This document shows positions 8,075 to 12,238 of a DNA stretch of 12,238 bases, piece after piece. The notes under the pieces are model-generated. The model saw only the letters and a list, made by a program, of their open reading frames with translations. It made no database searches and was not told where the DNA came from. How positions within the stretch are numbered: position 1 is the first letter of the stretch; every line of letters begins with the position of its first letter. Where the stretch lies: assembly GCA_028818995.1 (NCBI GenBank), contig JAPPMR010000371.1, positions 1-12,238 of the forward strand. The letters are read 5' to 3'. The DNA comes from Candidatus Poribacteria bacterium. GTDB lineage: Bacteria; Poribacteria; WGA-4E; WGA-3G. The translations under genes and the position numbers were made by a program.

Positions 8075-8114
8075 GTAGGATGGTGTTTTCTGCGCTTCAC
8101 AGCGTGCCACGTAC
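8075..8114 (+). repeat. Possible second, degenerate GTAGG-headed palindromic element
   Basis: GTAGGATGGTG (8075-8085) opens the segment, CGCT (8093-8096) and AGCG (8101-8104) form a central 4-bp stem around TCAC, and GTGCCACGTAC (8104-8114) closes it. The GTAGG...GTAC edges and GTG/CAC arms suggest a worn palindrome of a REP-like class different from the TGTAGGAG units. Pairing outside the core is poor, so this is tentative. Confidence 0.3.
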
Positions 8115-8191
8115 GATAAGTTGTTTTGACGAAAGCCATAAGCACATGAGGTTTGATTTATTATGGTAAAATTGAATTCGCATTACACTAT

Positions 8192-8797
8192 CTATAACGC
8201 TCTTAGTGCTTCCTGTGCTTCTGGAGTTCCAATTTTATCCAATGCCAAAGCCGCATGATGTTGAACGCTTTCAGAATCGTCCTCAAGTGCCTTGATGAGT
8301 GCCGGGACTGCATCTGCTGCTGCTTCTCCCATTTTTGCAAATGCGTAGGCGATATAAGTTCTAACCTCCGCCGCAGGATCCGCTAAAGCCTGAATAAGTG
8401 CTGGTATTGCGCTAATTGCTGCAACCCCCATGCCGCTCAGGGAACGAACAGCATATTCTCGAAAATCTTCATTTAGTTTTTTGTTTAATGCTTCAACCAA
8501 AGCGGGTATTGCTGGTTCACCTATACAAGTAAGCGTACTGCTGATAGCGAGTGCATGGTATCTTTCAGCAATTTCCATCTCTTCCATGAGTTGTGGAATA
8601 GCAGGTTCACCGATTGCTGCTAAGACTTCAGCGGCTTGATTAACTACATCTCCAAGATTATGGGCAAGCGCCTCAACGAGTTGCGGTATTGCGGGTTCAC
8701 CGATTTCAATCAATTCTGCTTTCGCAGCATCACGCACATCATCATCCAATTCCTCTAAATCTTCTATCAAGTCTGCGATACGCCCTTCATCACTCAT
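8192..8797 (-). CDS. Small HEAT-repeat protein
   Basis: A 201-residue protein made almost wholly of HEAT-type helical repeats of about 30-33 residues. IGEPAIPQL/AL occurs at 32-40, 62-70 and 92-100, followed by AIPALIQAL (130-138), AVPALIKAL (163-171) and a final LDKIGTPEAQEAL. The N-terminal 20 residues are acidic (DLIEDLEELDDD). There is no signal peptide or membrane segment, so it should be cytosolic. Such solenoids usually act as protein-binding scaffolds; bilin lyase-like relatives also share this fold, but no catalytic motif is seen. The ATG has AAGGAA at 8810-8805, with AGGA 8 bases away. The gene lies 63 bases downstream of the CcmI-like membrane protein gene with no terminator between, so it probably belongs to the ccm operon. 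Its partner is unknown. Confidence 0.85.
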   Translation of the reverse strand: MSDEGRIADLIEDLEELDDDVRDAAKAELIEIGEPAIPQLVEALAHNLGDVVNQAAEVLAAIGEPAIPQLMEEMEIAERYHALAISSTLTCIGEPAIPALVEALNKKLNEDFREYAVRSLSGMGVAAISAIPALIQALADPAAEVRTYIAYAFAKMGEAAADAVPALIKALEDDSESVQHHAALALDKIGTPEAQEALRAL

Positions 8798-8860
8798 CCA
8801 TTAATTCCTTTTGCTGTTTCCTAAAAATGGTTTGTCCTACCAATAAGCTGAATAGTAATA

Positions 8861-10159
8861 TTAGTTGTCTAATCCACGTTCTTTGCGCTGATCAAGAATC
8901 TCTGTGAGGCGTTCTGTCTGTTCTTTACGTAATCGGTTGTAGACCCGTTCCGAAATATCCTGTTTTCCCTGCGCCTCATCAAGCAGTGTTATAAATTCAA
9001 GCCTTGCTGTTCGAGCGTGTTCAAGATCGGCATCGCTAAGTTTACGGAGCCAACCCGTCTCGGTCGCCGTAGGCTGCGCATCATCAGATTTTTCAGAAGA
9101 ACGTTGTGCACGGCGGAGCATGAAAATCGCCGCCACGAGGAACCCACCAGCCAAAGCCGCGGCAATTGCGATAAACGCCATTTGACCCATATTAGATTCT
9201 GGTTTTGGTATTCCCAATTTTAAGTCCGCTATTTTACCCGCTGAGAACTTTGCATTTCGAGATGCTGAGTAAGCCTTATAAACCACATTATTAATCGCTT
9301 CATATTCAGCTGCTTTAAAATATTTTGAATGTGGAACCAGATTGATACCGTCTTGAATAAGTATTGCAATTTGGTCTGTGTGAAAAGGCATCCGTCGGGA
9401 TAAATCAAATTCAGTGCTATTAACAGGATAGAGGTACTCGTACACTATTAGCGTTGAACCGTGGGGTAAGGGATCAGTTAAGATAATGTGACTACCAGTA
9501 GAACTAAGTTTTAGGGATTTAGGGGCACGAGGGTGAGGATGAAATCCTTTATGCGTTTTCGGTAGATCAAAATTGAACCCAACTGTTTCTCCGTCGCGAA
9601 CAATTTGGAATGGAGAGGTATTCAAGTTTTCAACATTCAGGAACTCATTGACTACAACACCTTCCTTTGCAAGCGTTTCAGGTGTGCTGCCGATCAAAAT
9701 AGTAAACGATTTGATCTGAATCTGCGATGGGTCATCCGTCACACTGCCGATCTCAATGTCAATAACAATGTTTGGCACAAATGAAGATAGGACCAAATCC
9801 TTTTCTATGTGTTCTCTGCCATTATAGTTTGTAGAGACTGTATAATGTGTTTCAATATCTAATGCCAGATTTTCAAAGCGATAGTTGCCGTCTTTATCAG
9901 TTGTTGTTTCCTGTTGTGTAACGTCTCCTGCTTTATAAATATTAAGGGTAACAGGGTGGTTAGCAATAGGTTTATCCGACTTTTTATCAGTCAGTTTGCC
10001 GTGGATGTTGCCGACATCGTTTTGGGAATAGGTCGCAGGAAACCACAACAGAAATATGACTGTTATTACCAACAGATTACGGAAATATCGAACAACTTCC
10101 GCACGTTTTAAAACGCTGCAACCCCTTTTAATTAAAAATATAACTCTGTGTGTCTTCAT
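8861..10159 (-). CDS. Two-pass membrane protein with carboxypeptidase-regulatory-like domain and CcmI-like cytosolic tail
   Basis: A 432-residue protein I cannot assign to a named gene. The N-terminus is basic (1-27) and followed by a hydrophobic stretch (28-45, LLVITVIFLLWFPATYSQ) that could be a cleaved signal. Then comes a transthyretin-like, carboxypeptidase regulatory-type beta domain (about 50-120; GNIHGKLTDKKSDKPIANHP, then DKDGNYRFENL). A second beta-rich periplasmic region (about 140-260) follows, with a membrane segment near 325-348. The cytosolic tail (371-430) contains LDEAQGKQDISERVYNRLRK, which resembles the SExxYxxLRxE module of the small protein encoded just upstream. Its ATG overlaps the upstream stop (TAATG), implying tight coupling. 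The position after ccmF-ccmH-ccmI-like suggests a role in cytochrome c maturation, perhaps apocytochrome handling; that is inference. Confidence 0.75.
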   Translation of the reverse strand: MKTHRVIFLIKRGCSVLKRAEVVRYFRNLLVITVIFLLWFPATYSQNDVGNIHGKLTDKKSDKPIANHPVTLNIYKAGDVTQQETTTDKDGNYRFENLALDIETHYTVSTNYNGREHIEKDLVLSSFVPNIVIDIEIGSVTDDPSQIQIKSFTILIGSTPETLAKEGVVVNEFLNVENLNTSPFQIVRDGETVGFNFDLPKTHKGFHPHPRAPKSLKLSSTGSHIILTDPLPHGSTLIVYEYLYPVNSTEFDLSRRMPFHTDQIAILIQDGINLVPHSKYFKAAEYEAINNVVYKAYSASRNAKFSAGKIADLKLGIPKPESNMGQMAFIAIAAALAGGFLVAAIFMLRRAQRSSEKSDDAQPTATETGWLRKLSDADLEHARTARLEFITLLDEAQGKQDISERVYNRLRKEQTERLTEILDQRKERGLDN

Positions 10160-10494
10160 TATTTGCGTTTCTGTTGTTTAAATCTTTCAATTTCAGCTTC
10201 TACATCTGTCTTCGCAGCAGTTTCCAGTTGGCTAACAATGTTAGCTGTTTCTTGCAACAGCTCAGTCCGTAGTTCCTTGTAATCTTTTTCTGAAAGTTTT
10301 CCAGTTTCATAATCTTCATCAAGGTCAGCCAGCGCAGAATAACTCTGTTCACGTTCCAGAGAGAGCGTTTGCATGCGCGCTTCTGTTGGGTCAACTTCTG
10401 TGAAAATAGCCTCCCTGCCAAAAAGTGGGAATATGAGATATACCAAAAGTCCAGTGCCAAAGAGAATTATCCACAAAATTACAAGAAAAGCCAT
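10159..10494 (-). CDS. Short CcmI-like membrane protein
   Basis: A 111-residue protein with one N-terminal membrane segment (about 3-25) and a charged helical remainder ending in KQQKRK. Residues 46-90 (RxxSYSALADLDEDYETGKL, then SEKDYKELRTELLQE) match the module that follows the first membrane helix of CcmI/CycH: a LxxLxxDxxxGKLSxxDYxxLR pattern. The TPR domain that lets full CcmI bind apocytochrome c is absent, so it is a CcmI N-terminal module only. It starts 8 bases after the ccmH stop, with AGGGA about 5 bases before the ATG, and its stop overlaps the next start. A role with CcmF and CcmH in haem ligation is likely from context. Annotation pipelines may call it simply hypothetical. Confidence 0.75.
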   Translation of the reverse strand: MAFLVILWIILFGTGLLVYLIFPLFGREAIFTEVDPTEARMQTLSLEREQSYSALADLDEDYETGKLSEKDYKELRTELLQETANIVSQLETAAKTDVEAEIERFKQQKRK

Positions 10495-10502
10495 AACAGT
10501 CC

Positions 10503-11039
10503 CTAATTTTGTTCCTTGTATTTTTCCAGTTCTGACTCAACCTGTTGCTGTAATTCATCAGAAATCGAAATTTGCTGGTCAGGTTGTGTTAAAGATATAT
10601 CGTTGCTTCGTGATTGATGTCGAATCATATAAATTACACCACCAATTGCTATCAGGATAACTGCAGGCATTATATAAGCAATCAGATTAACACCTTCTGC
10701 CTTCATCACTGCGGAAAACTCAGAACCGTAAGTTTTCAGGTAAGCTGTACGGATTTGTTCAACGGTTTGGCCTTCGGTCAACGCGTCTATAAAATGGTCC
10801 TCAATTGCCTGAGCAGTAGCACATACACATGCCTTATTCGTTTCTCGGACACATCCGCATGGACAGTACAATGTTGTCAGCAGTTCTTCTAATTGTGATT
10901 CGAACTCAAAATCCTTTGATGTGTCGCTATCTGCTGTCTGCGCTTGTGCTGTGACAATACTGACAAAAATAAATGAAGCAACTATCACCAGAATAAGAAA
11001 ACAATTCTTTTCAACAGATTGTGAATTCATGATTTTCAT
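10503..11039 (-). CDS. ccmH: CcmH-type cytochrome c maturation thiol protein
   Basis: From ATG 11039 this is a 178-residue protein: signal peptide (MKIMNSQSVEK, hydrophobic core, cleavage probably after TAQA), a periplasmic helical domain, a membrane segment (about 118-139) and a cytosolic tail with a short coiled coil. CcmH reduces or resolves the apocytochrome CXXCH cysteines together with CcmF and CcmI. The usual LRCxxC site is replaced by LYCPCGC with CVC eight residues further on, five cysteines in fifteen residues. The following A-x-x-I..G.TVEQIR...YG and GVNLIAYIMP match CcmH. Start choice: AGGTGA (11050-11045) is well placed for this ATG; a GTG at 11048 directly after the ccmF stop would add three residues. 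The gene lies 9 bases after ccmF. Confidence 0.87.
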   Translation of the reverse strand: MKIMNSQSVEKNCFLILVIVASFIFVSIVTAQAQTADSDTSKDFEFESQLEELLTTLYCPCGCVRETNKACVCATAQAIEDHFIDALTEGQTVEQIRTAYLKTYGSEFSAVMKAEGVNLIAYIMPAVILIAIGGVIYMIRHQSRSNDISLTQPDQQISISDELQQQVESELEKYKEQN

Positions 11040-11048
11040 TGCAATCAC

Positions 11049-12238
11049 CTATGATGCCTGGGAACGTGGCTTAGGATCGGATTTCTGTGCAATTGCTATA
11101 ATGCCACCCAACACCATGACAGCAACACCGATCCAGACAACTTTAATCAGAGGATTGTGGTAGATAGCAACGTTGATGTCGGTGTCTGTGTCTATCTTTG
11201 CTGGCAAAGGTCCGAGAGCGGTATAGAGATCGTTTAGACCGATCGCGTGTATCGCAGACTCAATTGTACCTTGCTCACCTTCTTCTTGTTTTGCTTGATA
11301 GTAATAGTGGCGCGCAGGTTTCATCGTTGTTACCTGTTGACCATTCTTTTCTACATCAAAAACGACTCCTCTCCGTAAGTAATTTTCGTGTTCCTCCTCA
11401 AACGTATCCTTCATTGTAAGTTGGTAAGCACCTACTTCCATTGAGTCACCAAGTTTAAGGCTTTCTTCTTTGTGTAAAACATACCCTTTAGAACCCATAA
11501 TACCTATGTAGACAATAACAATGCCGATATGGATGATATAACCGCCATATCGGCGTTTATTACGCTGGATAAGAAGCCATAAGCCGTTGAGAAAGGAACT
11601 CTCTTGCCGTTTAGCACGGAGCTTAGCCCCGCGATTAAATTCGCTAAAGATTGCAACAAATACAAACACGCTTGCAAAAACACAAAGCACTGAATAAATT
11701 GGTATCGGATTTTCACCGAAAGTGAGAAATTCCCATGCACGCATGAACAAATTCGGTGTAGAAACTTCAGCAGTAACTTCTGAAGCGGCTATAGGAGCAG
11801 CGGATGCTCTGAAAGCAAGGAATACCCATGCCACGGCTGCCGCTATCAAACCGATTAAAATTGGCGATACAAACATGCGGCGGAAATTGTTAGGTGTAAT
11901 CTTTTTCCAAGAAATAATAGGACCGGCACCCGTCAAAAAGAGAAGTAGGAGTCCAGGAATAACAACTACTTTGTTGAAAAAGGCTTCGGGAACGGCCGAT
12001 TTTTCACCGTTAATCGCTTCGGAGATTATGGGCCACAACGTTCCCCAAAGAATAATTAAAGTCAATCCAACGAGAAGCCAATTGTTCATAACGAAAGCAC
12101 TCTCGCGGGATAGGAGAGATTCAAGGCGGTTAGCACTTTTGAGCCGATGCCAGCGGTATACCATAAGTGCGATGACGCCCCCGGTTGAAGCGAGAATAAA
12201 GCCCAAAAAATACCAGCCAATATCGGATTGTGCAAAGG
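11049..12238 (-). CDS. ccmF: Cytochrome c haem lyase subunit CcmF, C-terminal part (continues beyond the right edge)
   Basis: The frame is open to the window edge, so the apparent TTG at 12206 is not the start; the first visible residues are FAQSDIGWYFLGFILASTGG. In CcmF this directly follows the conserved SVHAFA segment, so the window begins just after that periplasmic haem-ligand histidine, and the WWD motif lies outside. Seen here are SRESAFVMNNWLLVG, several membrane helices, RRYGGYIIHIGIVIVYIG (with a second conserved histidine), a periplasmic beta-rich domain (GYVLHKEESLKLGDSMEVGA onward), and a last membrane helix after YHNPLIKVVWIG. CcmF ligates haem from holo-CcmE to apocytochrome c, working with CcmH and CcmI. 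About 396 codons are visible, ending with TAG 9 bases before ccmH. The family call is firm. Confidence 0.93.
   Translation of the reverse strand, partial: FAQSDIGWYFLGFILASTGGVIALMVYRWHRLKSANRLESLLSRESAFVMNNWLLVGLTLIILWGTLWPIISEAINGEKSAVPEAFFNKVVVIPGLLLLFLTGAGPIISWKKITPNNFRRMFVSPILIGLIAAAVAWVFLAFRASAAPIAASEVTAEVSTPNLFMRAWEFLTFGENPIPIYSVLCVFASVFVFVAIFSEFNRGAKLRAKRQESSFLNGLWLLIQRNKRRYGGYIIHIGIVIVYIGIMGSKGYVLHKEESLKLGDSMEVGAYQLTMKDTFEEEHENYLRRGVVFDVEKNGQQVTTMKPARHYYYQAKQEEGEQGTIESAIHAIGLNDLYTALGPLPAKIDTDTDINVAIYHNPLIKVVWIGVAVMVLGGIIAIAQKSDPKPRSQAS

Larger units (their letters stand above)
7852..8191. other. 340-base intergenic region between the HEAT-repeat gene and korA
   Basis: No gene is supported here. 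From the right it holds a degenerate GTAGG-headed element (8075-8114), a single REP-like unit (8039-8062), the korAB promoter (7957-7986), and an AT-rich leader with the 12-base sequence TCTTCTTTTTCT twice (7903-7914 and 7944-7955, 41 bases apart). The stretch 8115-8191 shows nothing recognisable. No clear terminator for the HEAT-repeat gene is seen on the minus strand. Confidence 0.7.

Noticed and set aside
8822..8850. A terminator between the CcmI-like membrane protein gene and the HEAT-repeat gene
   Set aside because: Only a 4-bp TGGT/ACCA stem before a short T-run is present on the minus strand, too weak to call.
11049..12206. A complete 385-residue protein starting at TTG 12206
   Set aside because: The frame stays open to the window edge and the upstream residues (FAQSDIGWYF) continue the CcmF family sequence, so the TTG is an internal leucine and the gene is cut by the window.

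Overview
All recognisable genes in this window lie on the minus strand, so it reads right to left. The composition is moderate to slightly AT-rich. Starts use good Shine-Dalgarno sites and include TTG, promoters resemble sigma-70 sites, and no phage, integrase or transposase gene is visible. A System I (Ccm) cytochrome c maturation apparatus, a lipoprotein and FtsB point to a diderm, respiring bacterium. The fused gamma-alpha 2-oxoacid:ferredoxin oxidoreductase, the HEAT-repeat protein and the GTAG-headed REP-like palindromes would fit an uncultivated lineage such as Poribacteria or a relative. That placement is a guess from gene style, not a demonstrated assignment.

Right part (12238 to 8192): the 3' two thirds of ccmF run in from beyond the right edge. 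They are followed with almost no spacing by ccmH, a short CcmI-like membrane protein, and a two-membrane-segment protein with a carboxypeptidase-regulatory-like domain and a CcmI-like cytosolic tail. After 63 bases comes a small HEAT-repeat protein. This looks like one operon for the haem lyase end of cytochrome c maturation, with two poorly known members at its end.

Centre (8191 to 5101): a 340-base intergenic stretch holds REP-like elements and a convincing promoter (TTGAAA, 18-base spacer, extended -10 TGGTATAAT). It drives korA-korB, a ferredoxin-dependent 2-oxoacid oxidoreductase, probably for 2-oxoglutarate. This unit closes with a textbook intrinsic terminator at 5101-5137.

Left centre (5067 to 2067): ccmA and ccmB (the Ccm ABC transporter) begin immediately after that terminator. 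A gap with a paired REP (REPIN-like) element separates them from eno (enolase, TTG start). eno is followed by ftsB (divisome coiled-coil protein), with a 9-bp hairpin between them.

Left end (1657 to 1): a promoter (TTGCAA, 17-base spacer, TATAAT) precedes a membrane-anchored phosphodiester glycosidase (NAGPA family). It is followed 4 bases later by the start of a lipoprotein gene that leaves the window.

The most notable points are the GTAG-headed palindromes whose stems covary between copies, the splitting of the ccm genes around an unrelated kor operon with no ccmC or ccmE in view, and the unusual CcmI-like pair that follows ccmH. I found no RNA gene, CRISPR array or defence system.
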